A DNA stretch of 64,000 bases, taken from positions 12,462,001-12,526,000 of the forward strand of contig NZ_CP043494.1 of NCBI RefSeq assembly GCF_044360475.1, given 5' to 3'. Position 1 is the stretch's first letter; each line of letters begins with the position of its first letter. A model generated the notes under the pieces. The model had not been told where the DNA came from, did not search any database, and was given only the letters and a program-made list of their open reading frames with translations. The translations under genes and the position numbers were made by a program. Positions 9,791 to 19,261 of the stretch are shown one piece after another. The stretch is from Archangium minus. GTDB taxonomy: Bacteria; Myxococcota; Myxococcia; Myxococcales; Myxococcaceae.

Positions 9791-10348
9791 ATGTCACGCA
9801 CCCTCATCGAAGACAACCACGCATTCATCTCCCTCATCGGCCCGCACATGCCGCTGCTGCTCGGGCTTGCACGCAAGCTCTGTCGCAACGGAGGAGTGGA
9901 GCCCGAAGACCTGGTTCAGGACACCCTGGAGCGCGCGCTGCTCCACTTCGAAAGCTTGAGCGGTTTGAGCGACGCCAAACGTCGCGCGTGGCTGTGCACC
10001 ACGCTCCAGCGGCGCTTCCTCGACACCTGCCGCCGCCGGAGCACCGAGGTCAAGGAGAGCCCGCACCTGGAGCTGGTGCGCGCGCCCGTGCTCGTCCGAG
10101 AGCCGCGCTCATGGCAGGCCTGGGAGCGCGTCTCCGAGGAGGAGCTGCGTGAAGCCATCACCCACCTGCCGCCCACCTTGCGCGCTGCCTTCGAGCTGCA
10201 CATAGAGGGGCTGCGCTACAAGGCCATCGCGAAGCAGCTCGGCACCACGCGGGGAACGGTGGGCTTCTGGCTGCACCAGGCCCGCCGCGAGCTGAAGGCG
10301 TGGCTGCGGCCCCTCACCGAGGAACGCGTGGAAGAGCTCGCGGCGTGA
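9791..10348 (+). CDS. RNA polymerase sigma factor, sigma-70 family (ECF-like)
   Basis: A 185-aa sigma factor. Region 2 is seen in GGVEPEDLVQDTLERAL, and region 4 as a helix-turn-helix in FELHIEGLRYKAIAKQLG followed by TTRGTVGFWLHQARRELK. The size and two-region layout fit an ECF-type alternative sigma factor that recruits RNA polymerase to stress or surface genes. The ATG at 9791 is preceded by a perfect AGGAGG. No anti-sigma factor gene with a recognisable zinc-binding motif is adjacent, so its control is not evident. Confidence 0.9.
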   Translation: MSRTLIEDNHAFISLIGPHMPLLLGLARKLCRNGGVEPEDLVQDTLERALLHFESLSGLSDAKRRAWLCTTLQRRFLDTCRRRSTEVKESPHLELVRAPVLVREPRSWQAWERVSEEELREAITHLPPTLRAAFELHIEGLRYKAIAKQLGTTRGTVGFWLHQARRELKAWLRPLTEERVEELAA

Positions 10349-10438
10349 GCCGTCAAAGGCAGACGCCCCGCTCGCGCATGCGGCACCTGCCCCAGGCAGC
10401 ACCCTGTCGCACTGCGTAAAGGCCGAGGAGCAGGCGAG

Positions 10439-10474
10439 CAACCCTCCCCCTGGCGCTTCGGCCGAGGAGGGTTG
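10439..10474. terminator. hairpin between sigma factor and histidine kinase genes
   Basis: Perfect 9-bp inverted repeat CAACCCTCC ... GGAGGGTTG with an 18-nt loop, 90 bp after the sigma-factor stop. There is no T-tract, so it is either a factor-dependent terminator or a binding site. Confidence 0.45.
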
Positions 10475-10526
10475 AGAAACGGGAGGAAGCACGAGCAGCC
10501 GTGCGTGCACAGGTTAGAGAATCATC

Positions 10527-12566
10527 GTGCACCTGAGCTCTGTGTTCTCCGTGGGAAGCCTGCTCGGCTGCCTTCAGTGCGCCGCGCAGCACATCAATGG
10601 CACTTTTCATCCCGGCCTCGTCCTGCTCTCCATCGCCATCGCCGTGGTGGCGTCCTACATGGCCCTGGACGTCTCGGGGCGGGTAGCGGAGACCTCCGGC
10701 CCCTCGCGGCGCGCCATCCTGGCCAGTGGGGCCATGATGATGGGGGTGGGCATCTGGTCCATGCACTTCGTGGGCATGCTGGCCTTTCAAATGCCCATGC
10801 CGATGAGCTACGGACCCGGCCTCACCGCGTTGTCCATGGCGGCGGCCGTGCTGGGGTCCTGGGCGGCCCTGTTCGTGGTCAGCCGCCGCCTGGTCACCCT
10901 CCCCCGACTGCTGGCGGGCGGCACCTTCATGGGTCTGGCCATCAACGCCATGCACTACATCGGCATGGCTGGCATGCGCATGGAGGCGACAATCCAGTAC
11001 AACCCCTGGCTGTTCGCGCTCTCGGTGCTCATCGCCATCGGAGCATCGGTAGCGGCCCTGTGGCTGGCCTTCCAGCTCGAGCGGGAGCGCCACGCCTGGT
11101 CCTGGAGGAAGTTGGGCAGTGCCCTGCTCATGGGGGCGGCCATTGCCGGTATGCACTACACCGGCATGGCGGCGGCCCGCTTCATCCCCGCGCGGATGCC
11201 CCCCGGGTACAGCACCTCGGGCATGCAGATTGACGGACTCGGCGCGGTGGCCATCGGCGTGGCCACGCTGGGCGGACTGGGCCTGGCCCTGCTCGGCTCG
11301 CTGGTGGACATGGAGCAGCGGCGGACCCAACGCACGCTGGCGCTGCTCGCGGACGCCAGCGCCGTGCTGAGCCGCAGCCTGGACATCCCCACCATCGCGG
11401 AGACGCTGGCGGAGCTGGTGGCCACGTCGGTGGGAGAGGGGTGCCTCGTGGACTTGTGCGAGGAAGGTGGGCTCAGCCTGCGCCGAGTGGCGGTGTGCTA
11501 CCCGAGTCACCGCGCGCAGGAGGAGCGCTACCGGGGCGTGCTCTACGCGAAGGAGCCGGGCGCGCAGACGCCGCTGCAACGGGTGGCGCGCACCGGTCAG
11601 CCCGAGCTGCTCACACGCCTGTCGCGAAGCGAGCGGGAGCGGCTGGCCCAATCACCCGAAGCCCTCACCCTGCCGAGGGACGCGAGAGCGCGCGGAGTGC
11701 TCATCGTCCCACTGACGCACCGCGAGCGGGTGTTGGGAGTCATCACCGTCTTCTCCCGGGAGCGTCCCCTGGACGACACCCACCGCGCGCTGGTGCAGGA
11801 GCTGGGACGGCGCGCGGGCAGCGCGGTGGAGAACGCCCGCCTCTACCACGAGGCGCAGGAGGCCATCCGCGTCCGCGACGAGTTCCTCTCCATCGCCTCG
11901 CACGAGCTGAACACGCCGCTCACACCGCTGATGATGAACCTGCAGCGGCTGCACCGCACGGTGACCAGTGGCTCGGGGATGCAAGTGCTGTCGGACGAGC
12001 AACTGCTGCGGGTGGTGGACGTGGCGCAGCGCCAGACGAAGCGGCTGGCGCGGCTGGTGGGTGAGCTGTTGGACATCTCGCGCATCCGCCTGGGGCGGCT
12101 GGAGTTGCATCAGGAGCAGGTGGAACTGGGGAGCCTGGCGCGTGAGGTGATGGAGCGGCTCGGAGATGAGCCGGTGTGGACCGAGAGCGGCATGCCCACG
12201 CTGCGCGTTGAGGGGCCGGTGGTGGGGCTGTGGGACCGCTCACGCCTGGAGCAGGTGGTGGGCAACCTGTTGGCCAACGCGGCCCGATATGGACAAGGCA
12301 AGCCGGTGGACGTCACGGTACGCGCCCACGATGGCGAAGCGTGGCTGGTGGTGAGGGACCGAGGCATCGGCATCGCGCCCGAGTCGTGCAAGCGCATCTT
12401 CGAGCGCTTCGAGCGCGCGGCCTCGCGCAACTTCGGTGGGCTGGGGCTGGGGCTCTACATCGCGCGGCAAATCGTGGAGGCGCACGGTGGCACGATCGGC
12501 GTGGAGAGCGAGCTGGGCGTGGGCTCCACCTTCACCGTGAAGCTGCCTCGGTGGCAGTCACACTGA
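10527..12566 (+). CDS. MHYT-GAF sensor histidine kinase
   Basis: A 679-aa hybrid membrane sensor. The N-terminal 260 residues form about seven membrane helices with three MHYT motifs (MHFVGM, MHYIGM, MHYTGM), thought to bind a metal and sense a diatomic gas or redox signal. A GAF domain follows (about 270-410). The HisKA phosphoacceptor is in ASHELNTPL, and the ATP-binding domain has an N box NLLANAARYG, G1 DRGIGIAP and G2 GLGLGLY. It would autophosphorylate and pass phosphate to a response regulator; the orphan receiver at 9247 is the nearest candidate. The start is a GTG at 10527 with a modest SD. Confidence 0.9.
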   Translation: MHLSSVFSVGSLLGCLQCAAQHINGTFHPGLVLLSIAIAVVASYMALDVSGRVAETSGPSRRAILASGAMMMGVGIWSMHFVGMLAFQMPMPMSYGPGLTALSMAAAVLGSWAALFVVSRRLVTLPRLLAGGTFMGLAINAMHYIGMAGMRMEATIQYNPWLFALSVLIAIGASVAALWLAFQLERERHAWSWRKLGSALLMGAAIAGMHYTGMAAARFIPARMPPGYSTSGMQIDGLGAVAIGVATLGGLGLALLGSLVDMEQRRTQRTLALLADASAVLSRSLDIPTIAETLAELVATSVGEGCLVDLCEEGGLSLRRVAVCYPSHRAQEERYRGVLYAKEPGAQTPLQRVARTGQPELLTRLSRSERERLAQSPEALTLPRDARARGVLIVPLTHRERVLGVITVFSRERPLDDTHRALVQELGRRAGSAVENARLYHEAQEAIRVRDEFLSIASHELNTPLTPLMMNLQRLHRTVTSGSGMQVLSDEQLLRVVDVAQRQTKRLARLVGELLDISRIRLGRLELHQEQVELGSLAREVMERLGDEPVWTESGMPTLRVEGPVVGLWDRSRLEQVVGNLLANAARYGQGKPVDVTVRAHDGEAWLVVRDRGIGIAPESCKRIFERFERAASRNFGGLGLGLYIARQIVEAHGGTIGVESELGVGSTFTVKLPRWQSH

Positions 12567-12594
12567 GGACGAACGGCTGCACGCCCGCGTCCCC

Positions 12595-12624
12595 ATGCCA
12601 AAGCTCTCGCTGGAGCGTTGGCAT
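12595..12624. terminator. hairpin after histidine kinase gene
   Basis: Inverted repeat ATGCCAA-A-GCTC / GAGC-G-TTGGCAT with a 6-nt loop, 29 bp after the kinase stop. There is no T-tract; likely a terminator or transcript-end stabiliser. Confidence 0.45.
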
Positions 12625-12784
12625 GTTCGCTTCCAAGCCGATCCTCCGTTCAATCGCGAAACTCCAGGAAAGAGGTACAGGCCCTCCCACCCTCCCACCG
12701 AGCAGGGGACCAAGGTCACAAGGCAGCAACATGGAGCGTGCGTAGCTTCACCCCCGCACCACAACGCAGCACAGGAGGGGCTCC

Positions 12785-13345
12785 ATGCCTACACCGACTC
12801 TCACGACCAGCGCTTACGTTCTCCACAACCTCGGTCTCGCCGCCGGCTTCGGTGGCTCTCTCTTTGGCCGGGTGGCCCTCAACCCGTCGGCGAAGCTCAT
12901 CTCCGACAAGCAGGACCGCGCGAAGATCGTCAACGCGGCGTGGAACGGCTACAACGTCATCAACGCCATCGGGCTCGGCTCCACCGCGCTCACGTGGTTC
13001 TTCGGCCGCTCCAAGATTAGCGGTCGCTCCATCTCCCCGGCCGCGCGCAAGCTGGTCATCGTGAAGGACTTCCTGATGGGCGCCACGCTCGTCAGCGGCC
13101 TGGTCAACCTCATCGGAGGCGGATTCCTGGCCAAGCGCGCGCTCGGCGACGGCATCCCGATGGAGTCCGGCAGCAAGGCCGCGGATGAGGCTCCCGCCGA
13201 CGTGAAGAGCACCACCAAGCTCGTCAACTGGCTGGGTGTCTTCAACCTCGCCTGCATGGCCGGCATCATCGGTGTGTCCACGTGGCTGGACAACACCGCG
13301 CAGACCAGCAGCAAGTGGAAGCTGATCGCCAACGTCCTGCCGTAA
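12785..13345 (+). CDS. hypothetical small multi-pass membrane protein
   Basis: A 186-aa protein with about four hydrophobic segments (near residues 8-30, 55-72, 98-115 and 150-168) separated by charged loops; no catalytic motif or recognised family. Gly/Ala-rich helices and a Lys/Asp-containing cytoplasmic loop give it the look of a small inner-membrane protein. The ATG has AGGAGGGG upstream. It stands alone between hairpins and the SGNH lipoprotein gene, so context gives no function. Confidence 0.75.
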   Translation: MPTPTLTTSAYVLHNLGLAAGFGGSLFGRVALNPSAKLISDKQDRAKIVNAAWNGYNVINAIGLGSTALTWFFGRSKISGRSISPAARKLVIVKDFLMGATLVSGLVNLIGGGFLAKRALGDGIPMESGSKAADEAPADVKSTTKLVNWLGVFNLACMAGIIGVSTWLDNTAQTSSKWKLIANVLP

Positions 13346-13528
13346 TCATCACGAAGGACGGATTCAGCACACGGCCTCCGCGCGCACTCCGCGAGCGGGG
13401 GCTGTCGTGTTTCCAACGCCGCCGTGCAACCCGCCCTTGGGTACGAGCTGCTCGCATGTCCGCTCCTCCCCTCCCCGCTCCCCGGTGGCCTGGGAGATGC
13501 ACACCCTTTGGGCCAACGGAGGGGATGG

Positions 13529-14809
13529 ATGGGTTCGAGGGGACGGAGAGCGGTCCTGGTGTGTGCGTGGGCAATCCTCATGACCGCATGCGGGAGCGAG
13601 GTGGACACAGGGGAAGGGAGCTTCCCAGCGCCACCCGATACGCCCGCGCCCGTGGGGCAGGTGGAGGAATCGCTGCCCGAGGGAGGGCTCGAGGTGGCCC
13701 CCGTGCGCGTGGAGGAGGACAAGCGCGAGCCCCGCTCCGTGCCCCCCATGTTCCAGCCGGGCTTCCACCACGCGCTGCGCTGGTCCCACAGCGCGAGCAA
13801 CGTGACCTTCCGGCTGCGCGTGCCGGTGGGACGGGCGGGGCAGAGGGTGCGGCTCGCGTTCCGCTCGGGAGATGGCTCGCTCGTGTTGCGCAAGGTGACG
13901 GTCGCCCGCGCTGGCCCGAATGGCGCCCTGGCCTCCGCGCCCGTGAACGTGACGTTCTCCGGCAGTGCGGGCTTCTCCGTGGGCGCGAGGACTCGCGTGG
14001 TGTCGGATCCCGTCACCTTCCCTGTGAGCTTCCGCGACGAGCTGGCCGTGTCCTTCGAGGTGCAGGGCGCGCTGGCGGTGAGTGCCATTGAGACCCTGCC
14101 CGGCAGCTACGTGCGCTCGGGCGCCTACGCGAGCGTCACGGGCGCCATCGGAGGCACGCCGTGGGCCCGCGCAGTGGGACTGGCCACGGTGGACGTCGAG
14201 GGCCCGCCCGCGCGCGCCTTCGTTGCCCTGGGGGACAGCATCACCGAGGGCTACATCACCGACCATGACGACACGCGGCTCGCCTGGCCGTCGGTGGCCG
14301 AGGCCCAACTGGGCGTGCCCCTCGTCAACGCGGGCGTCTCGGGCCAGGGCTTCTACGAGGAGTTGATGAACCTGGACCAGGAGGTGCTCTCGCTCGAGGG
14401 CATCACCGACTGCATCGTGCTGCTGGGCACCAACGACCTGAGCTCGCTGGAGCTGGCGGGGTTGCAGTCGCGGATGAGCACGCTCGTCTCACGGCTGAAG
14501 CCCTTCTGCCGCACGTGGGTGGGCACGCTGCTGCCCAAGGAGAAGACCAACCACGGCGACTACGAGGTGGTGAAGCGGGACAGGCTGGCGATGAACGCGT
14601 GGATCCGCGCCACCTTCCCCGACATCATCGACTTCGAGGCGGTGACGCGGCAGCCAGACAACGTGCACCTCTTCCTCGACGGGCTGGAGGTGGACGGCAT
14701 CCACCCGAGCGTCGCGGGGCAGCGCGTCATGGCCGACGAGGTGGTGCGCGTGCTGCGTGAGGCAGGCGTGCAGCCGGAGAGCGGCGTGGAGCTCCCCTCG
14801 GGGGAATAA
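13529..14809 (+). CDS. SGNH/GDSL-hydrolase lipoprotein
   Basis: A 426-aa predicted lipoprotein: basic start and hydrophobic core, then lipobox LMTACGS. The first 170 residues after the lipobox form a beta-rich region, as in the GDSL esterases with an N-terminal jelly-roll-like domain. The SGNH hydrolase core shows block I ALGDSITEG (nucleophile Ser), block II Gly in GVSGQG, block III Asn in LLGTNDLSS and block V DGIHPSVAG with Asp and His. It likely de-esterifies cell-surface or extracellular carbohydrate or lipid. The start at 13529 gives a normal signal peptide and has GGAGGGG upstream. A dyad follows at 14838. Confidence 0.85.
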   Translation: MGSRGRRAVLVCAWAILMTACGSEVDTGEGSFPAPPDTPAPVGQVEESLPEGGLEVAPVRVEEDKREPRSVPPMFQPGFHHALRWSHSASNVTFRLRVPVGRAGQRVRLAFRSGDGSLVLRKVTVARAGPNGALASAPVNVTFSGSAGFSVGARTRVVSDPVTFPVSFRDELAVSFEVQGALAVSAIETLPGSYVRSGAYASVTGAIGGTPWARAVGLATVDVEGPPARAFVALGDSITEGYITDHDDTRLAWPSVAEAQLGVPLVNAGVSGQGFYEELMNLDQEVLSLEGITDCIVLLGTNDLSSLELAGLQSRMSTLVSRLKPFCRTWVGTLLPKEKTNHGDYEVVKRDRLAMNAWIRATFPDIIDFEAVTRQPDNVHLFLDGLEVDGIHPSVAGQRVMADEVVRVLREAGVQPESGVELPSGE

Positions 14810-14837
14810 GCCCGATACACGCGCGTGACGGCCAGGC

Positions 14838-14859
14838 CACGTCCGTGAAATCGGACGTG
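14838..14859. terminator. perfect inverted repeat after SGNH lipoprotein gene
   Basis: CACGTCCG TGAAAT CGGACGTG is a perfect 8-bp stem with a 6-nt loop, embedded in a larger imperfect GGCC...GGCC dyad, 28 bp after the stop and 62 bp before the next start. It could be a terminator or an operator for the downstream oxidoreductase. Confidence 0.5.
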
Positions 14860-14921
14860 CCTGCCCGGCCAAGGTTCGTTATCTCCTCGGGGCTGGGAGC
14901 CGGACCTCCGGCACGGGGACG

Positions 14922-16409
14922 ATGACGAGCACCTGGTACGACGCAGTGGTGGTGGGCGCGGGCTTTGGCGGACTGGCCACGGCGCTCGAGCTCACCCAGA
15001 GGGGCGCCCGCGTGGCGCTCTGCGAGACCCTCAACTACCCGGGAGGCTGCGCCAGCACCTTCCGCCGGCACGGCTACTCCTTCGAGGCCGGCGCTACCCT
15101 CTTCTCGGGGCTCGACGAGCAGCAGCTCTTCGGCCGCTGGGTGCGCCAGCTCGGCCTCGACGTGACGGTGGACTGGTTGGATCCGCTCGTGGAGCTGCGC
15201 ACCCCGGGCATGCGGCTGAATGTGTACCGAGATCGCGAGCGCCTGCTCGACCAGCTCCGTGCTTTCCCGGACGCCCCTGCCGACGCGCTGCGAGACTTCT
15301 TCGCGCTGCAGCAGCAGGTGGCCGGAGCGTTGTGGTCCATCCTCGATGATCCCACGCTGCTGCCCCCCTTCGACGTGAATGCGCTGCTGCGGCATGCCTC
15401 GCGCGTCATGCGATACACGCCCCTGATGCGCTGGATGGGACGGCCGCTCAGCGCCGTGCTGGAGCGCTACGGGCTGCTGCGCTTCACGCCCTTGCGCACG
15501 TACCTGGACGCGCTCTGCCAGATTACCGTGCAGTGCGGCGCGACCGAGGCCGAGGCGCCCTTTGCACTCGGGGCCATGGACTACTACTGGCGCGGCACCG
15601 GACACGTGCGAGGAGGCATTGGCCAGCTGGCCAGCGCCCTCGCGGGCGCCGTCACCACCGGAGGCGGCGAGGTGCTGTACACCAACCGGGTGAAGTCGCT
15701 CGAGCCCGTGCCGGGAGGCTGGAAGGTGTCGGCGCGCCGGGGCGAGCTGCTCGCGCGCCACGTGGTGGCCAACGTGCTGCCGGGGGGAATGACGCGCCTG
15801 CTGGGGCTCCCACCCGAGCGCCTGCCCTCACGCCTGCGGGAGCTCTCCGCGCGAGTAGAGGAAGGCTGGGGCGCGGTGATGCTGTACCTCGTGGCGCGAG
15901 CCCCCGAAGGGCACTCGCCGAGCGCGCACCACCTGGAGCTGGTGCAGAACGAGCAGGCGCCCTTCATCGAAGGCAACCACCTCTTCGCCTCGTTGAGCGG
16001 CGAGGCGGACACAGGCCGAGCGCCCCCGGGCCACCGCACCCTCACGGTGTCCACCCACGTCCCGCTGCGCTCGCTGACGGGGCGGCCCGAGGAGGAGCAG
16101 GCACGCATTGTCTCCACCATCCAGGAGCGGATGAGGCAGGGGCTGAGGCGCCTGGCCCCCGAGTGGATGGAGAACGTGCAGCACGAGATGACGGCGTCGC
16201 CGCGCACCTTCGAGCGCTTCACCCAGCGCGAGGGGGGAGCGGTGGGCGGAGTGCCGCGCCGGGCCGGGCTGTACCACTACCGCACGCTGGGGCCGAAGCA
16301 GGTGATGAAGGGGCTGTGGCTCGTGGGGGACTCGGTGTTCCCGGGACAGAGCACACTGGCCACGGCGCTCGGAGGCGTGCGCACCGCCGCGTGCATCGCG
16401 AAAGGCTGA
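14922..16409 (+). CDS. phytoene desaturase-like FAD/NAD(P)-dependent oxidoreductase
   Basis: A 495-aa flavoprotein. The N-terminal dinucleotide-binding fold is clear (VVGAGFGGLATALEL), followed by the Glu that binds ribose and the family signature NYPGGCAST; a C-terminal FAD motif includes WLVGDSVFPGQ and ALGGVRTA. This matches the carotenoid desaturase/isomerase (CrtI/CrtISO-like) superfamily. No other carotenoid gene is adjacent, so the substrate could be a carotenoid or another polyene or lipid. It is convergent with the photolyase gene, whose stop lies 10 bp away; both could belong to a light-response programme, but that is inference. Confidence 0.82.
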   Translation: MTSTWYDAVVVGAGFGGLATALELTQRGARVALCETLNYPGGCASTFRRHGYSFEAGATLFSGLDEQQLFGRWVRQLGLDVTVDWLDPLVELRTPGMRLNVYRDRERLLDQLRAFPDAPADALRDFFALQQQVAGALWSILDDPTLLPPFDVNALLRHASRVMRYTPLMRWMGRPLSAVLERYGLLRFTPLRTYLDALCQITVQCGATEAEAPFALGAMDYYWRGTGHVRGGIGQLASALAGAVTTGGGEVLYTNRVKSLEPVPGGWKVSARRGELLARHVVANVLPGGMTRLLGLPPERLPSRLRELSARVEEGWGAVMLYLVARAPEGHSPSAHHLELVQNEQAPFIEGNHLFASLSGEADTGRAPPGHRTLTVSTHVPLRSLTGRPEEEQARIVSTIQERMRQGLRRLAPEWMENVQHEMTASPRTFERFTQREGGAVGGVPRRAGLYHYRTLGPKQVMKGLWLVGDSVFPGQSTLATALGGVRTAACIAKG

Positions 16410-16418
16410 CGGGGAGCG

Positions 16419-17828
16419 TCAATCGCCCTCGAAGCGGACGCCCGCCGCCTTCGCCTCGGCGACGAGCCTGTCCACCTTCTCGAGATAGGCCTCCATGTCC
16501 GCCTTCCGTTCCAGGCCCCCCGAGGACATGTAACGCACGGTGCCGAAGATTTCGCGCTCACCCCAGGGCCGGTCGTGCAGACCGAACAACCAGCCGAGGT
16601 TGGCGTAGGAGTTCGCATCGCGTCCGTCCAGGAAGTACCGGTTGTTGAGCACCATCGCCGTGCGGTGCGCGTGCTCCGGGGTGCTGCTCCACTCCAATAT
16701 CTTCTTCCCCCAATACATGCGCATGGCGTTGTGCATGTAGCCCGTGTAGCGCATCTCCCGCATGGCGGCGTTCCAGTACGGGTCATGCGTGCGAGCCCGC
16801 TCGAGCTGCTCCTGCGTGTACTGGTGGTGCCGCTCGTCGCTGCGGTGTTTGTCTAATGTCTTTCGAGCCCACTCGGGCACGCACGCGAAGGAGTCGTAGT
16901 GGGGCGAGTACTCGGCGAAGTTCTGCGCCAGCTCGCGCCGGACGATGAGCTCCTCGAGGAAGCTCTCACGCTGGGGGTCCGCCGCCTTCGCCTCGCGCGC
17001 GGCGAGCGCCACCTCCACAGGACTCACCTGCCCGAAGTGGAGGTACTTGCTCATGTGCGAGACGTGCGTCGTCTCCGGGTGCGGCCGGCTCTCCTGGTAC
17101 ACGGGGAGGTGCTCGGTGATGAATTTGCGCAGGAGACGCTTCGCCTCGCTCGTGCCACCCCGGAAGCGGTGGCTCACCGGAGGCACCGAGCGATCCAGGT
17201 CCAGCTTCGCCAGCACCGCGTCGAGGTCGTCCAGGTCGAGCCCCTTCACGCCGAGCCCCAGCGAGTCCGTCTTCAACGGCGTGGGCGCGAGCTCGACCAG
17301 GTACGCGCTCCAGAGGCGGTGGATCTTCGGACGGAGGGTGCGCGCGGCGTACTCGGCCTTGCCCGAGGCGGCCTCCACCGGCACCACCACATCACCCTCG
17401 ATTTGAATCACGGGACAGGAGGCCTTGTCCGCCACCGTCTGACGCCACTGTTTCTGGTGGCGCAGGTAGCCCCGGTCACACACCACGAGCGCCGCACGCC
17501 GCGCGAGCTTCAGCGCCACCTCGTCCGGAGGGCCGCGCTGGACCACGAGGGGAATCTTCCGGCGCGCGAGGGAGCGCCGCGTGTCCTGGAGACCCTCCAG
17601 CATGAAGCGGTAGTGGCGGACGTTCGCCTCGGGATAGCCGTCCATGAGCCCGAAGCCCACGAGCAGCGGCAGCTTCGCCTCGTTGGCGCGCTGGATGGCG
17701 TACTCCAGCGCGGGGTTGAACTCCGCGCGCTGGCTCTGCTGCATCCAGTAGAGGATGTAGTCGCCACCCTTCGCTTCGCGGGTGTTGAGCCTCTTGATGC
17801 GTCCTTCCTCGACGGTCCTGCTCGCCAT
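16419..17828 (-). CDS. class II CPD deoxyribodipyrimidine photolyase
   Basis: A 469-aa DNA-repair flavoprotein that splits cyclobutane pyrimidine dimers with light. The N-terminal Rossmann-like antenna domain begins with VEEGRIKRLN and contains LYWMQQSQR, typical of class II enzymes. The C-terminal FAD-binding helical domain carries ELIVRRELAQNF, the MRYTGYMHNAMRMYWGKK segment and LNNRYFLDGRDANSYAN, diagnostic for class II. Length is normal for the class. Start ATG at 17828. A diverged copy of its first ~20 codons plus leader is found at 41697-41771. An IS630 element starts 65 bp upstream and may have separated it from part of its promoter. Confidence 0.92.
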   Translation of the reverse strand: MASRTVEEGRIKRLNTREAKGGDYILYWMQQSQRAEFNPALEYAIQRANEAKLPLLVGFGLMDGYPEANVRHYRFMLEGLQDTRRSLARRKIPLVVQRGPPDEVALKLARRAALVVCDRGYLRHQKQWRQTVADKASCPVIQIEGDVVVPVEAASGKAEYAARTLRPKIHRLWSAYLVELAPTPLKTDSLGLGVKGLDLDDLDAVLAKLDLDRSVPPVSHRFRGGTSEAKRLLRKFITEHLPVYQESRPHPETTHVSHMSKYLHFGQVSPVEVALAAREAKAADPQRESFLEELIVRRELAQNFAEYSPHYDSFACVPEWARKTLDKHRSDERHHQYTQEQLERARTHDPYWNAAMREMRYTGYMHNAMRMYWGKKILEWSSTPEHAHRTAMVLNNRYFLDGRDANSYANLGWLFGLHDRPWGEREIFGTVRYMSSGGLERKADMEAYLEKVDRLVAEAKAAGVRFEGD

Positions 17829-17892
17829 GGAGCCCCTTCATAAGCGGTCCGCGCGCACCTGGATACTCCACGCTCAGCGCGAACCGGAGCGC

Positions 17893-18963
17893 TAAGCCCC
17901 CGGACATAAATGTTGTACACCTGCGGCATGGGGCTCCTGCTGCAGGTGTCCGAGACTGAGCGTCGGCGGTTGCGCGAGGTAGCGCGGTCCGCGGATGCGG
18001 GCTGGGTGGAGCGCGAGCGAGTAGAGATGGTGCTACTCGCCGCCGAAGGCTGGAGTGCTCCTCGTATCGGGGCCCATCTGGGCTGGAGCGCGGCGACCGT
18101 GCGGCGGGTGCTGCGCGCCTACATACAGAGAGGGCCCGAGGCTCTCTTCCCGGCGCTTCGGGGCAGGAAGCCGGATGTTCAGCGTCGCCAGTTCATCGAG
18201 GCTGCACTCCAGTCGTTGCTCGCGCTGCCCCAGGCGTGGACGGCCGCACAACTCGCACGCGCTCTCGAGGCGCATGGCGTGCATCTTGGCCCGCGTCAGG
18301 TGCGCCGCTACCTGGGTGGCATGGGTGCAGGATGGCGACGTACGCAACTGAGCTTGGAGCACAAGCAGGACTCGGCTGCCGTTGCCGCAGCGCGCCAGGC
18401 GCTCTTCAGGCTCAAAAAAAGCCCGCAGCGCCAGAGTGCGGCTGTACTTCCTGGATGAGTGCGGCTTCTCCCCGACGCAGCCCGTCGGTTACAGCTGGAC
18501 ACCCGTCGGCGAGCGTCGGCGAGTCCCGTACGAGGCGCCGGTGGGCCGCCGCATCAATGCGCTGGCCGCCTATGCTCCCCTGGGCCCCTGGCGAGGTCTG
18601 TACTACCGAATCTTTCCGCGCACCATCAACGCTGCCGACACGCTGAGCTTCCTCAAGTCCCTGGTGCGCCCCGGAGCGCCACCCGCCTGGGTGGTACTCG
18701 ACAACGGCAATGTCCATCGCAGCCTGCACATCCGGCGCGTCCTGCCTGACCTTGCCCGCCAAGGCGTGCACCTCTTCTATCTGCCGACCTACAGCCCGGA
18801 GCTCAATGACATCGAAGCCATCTTCGGTGTCATCAAGGGCCATGAGCTACCCGAGCGCAGCTACAGCACCCTCGAAGAGCTACTGGCCGCGGTCAGGAGC
18901 GCCCTGCGCCTCTACCACCTCCGGGTGCGGCGCAGGTAGACAGAATTAATGTCCGGGCGCTTA
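17893..18963 (+). mobile_element. IS630-family insertion sequence (copy A)
   Basis: A 1071-bp element. The terminal repeats, read inwards, are TAAGCCCCCGGACATAAATG and TAAGCGCCCGGACATTAATT (about 24 bp, few mismatches), each beginning with the TA dinucleotide that IS630/Tc1-mariner elements duplicate. It encodes one transposase in two frames. Its right-hand TA (18962-18963) is also the first TA of the next IS630 remnant, so the two elements abut on one target dinucleotide. Confidence 0.85.
17928..18939 (+). pseudogene. IS630-family transposase, split by a frameshift at an A7 run
   Basis: The N-terminal part (17928 to about 18458) has a winged HTH (GWSAPRIGAHLGWSAATVRRVL). The C-terminal part (from about 18412 to 18939) has the DDE core: YFLDECGFSP, VVLDNGNVHRS and LPTYSPELNDIEAIFG. 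The two frames overlap at AAAAAAA (18414-18420); removing one A (or a +1/-2 slip) fuses them into a normal-length transposase. Some IS630 members use frameshifting or transcript slippage on such runs, so it may still be functional; a simple indel is equally possible. Confidence 0.8.
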
Positions 18964-19217
18964 GTGGAGTGTCCTACAAGTTTTTCGACATAGTCAGGAG
19001 AGGTGTCGGTCAACCCACTCGTGCATCTTGGCGCGAGTCCAAGACCAGGTGAAAGGGTGGGCGTAGAGGCGGTTGTATTCGGGCCAGCTGGCGTCGAGGT
19101 GTTCGATGAGCTCGTCACGGCTGGCCCAACTTCCCCGCTGCAGGTAGTGCGCAGCGAAGGCACGCAGCAGTAATTCGGCTTGATTGAGCCAGGAGGCATG
19201 GGCCGGCGTGAAGAGCA
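18962..19217 (-). mobile_element. IS630-family remnant (copy B, left end and transposase C-terminus)
   Basis: The 256 bp from TAGTGGAGTGTCC onwards are almost identical to the left end of the IS630 element at 38297, including the C-terminal transposase coding strand ending WVDRHLS on the minus strand. Similarity stops at about 19217, where unrelated DNA begins; the rest of the element is missing. Confidence 0.85.
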
Positions 19218-19261
19218 GCACCCGCATACTCGGCCCGAGCACCTCAAGCGCAGCCCGCGGC

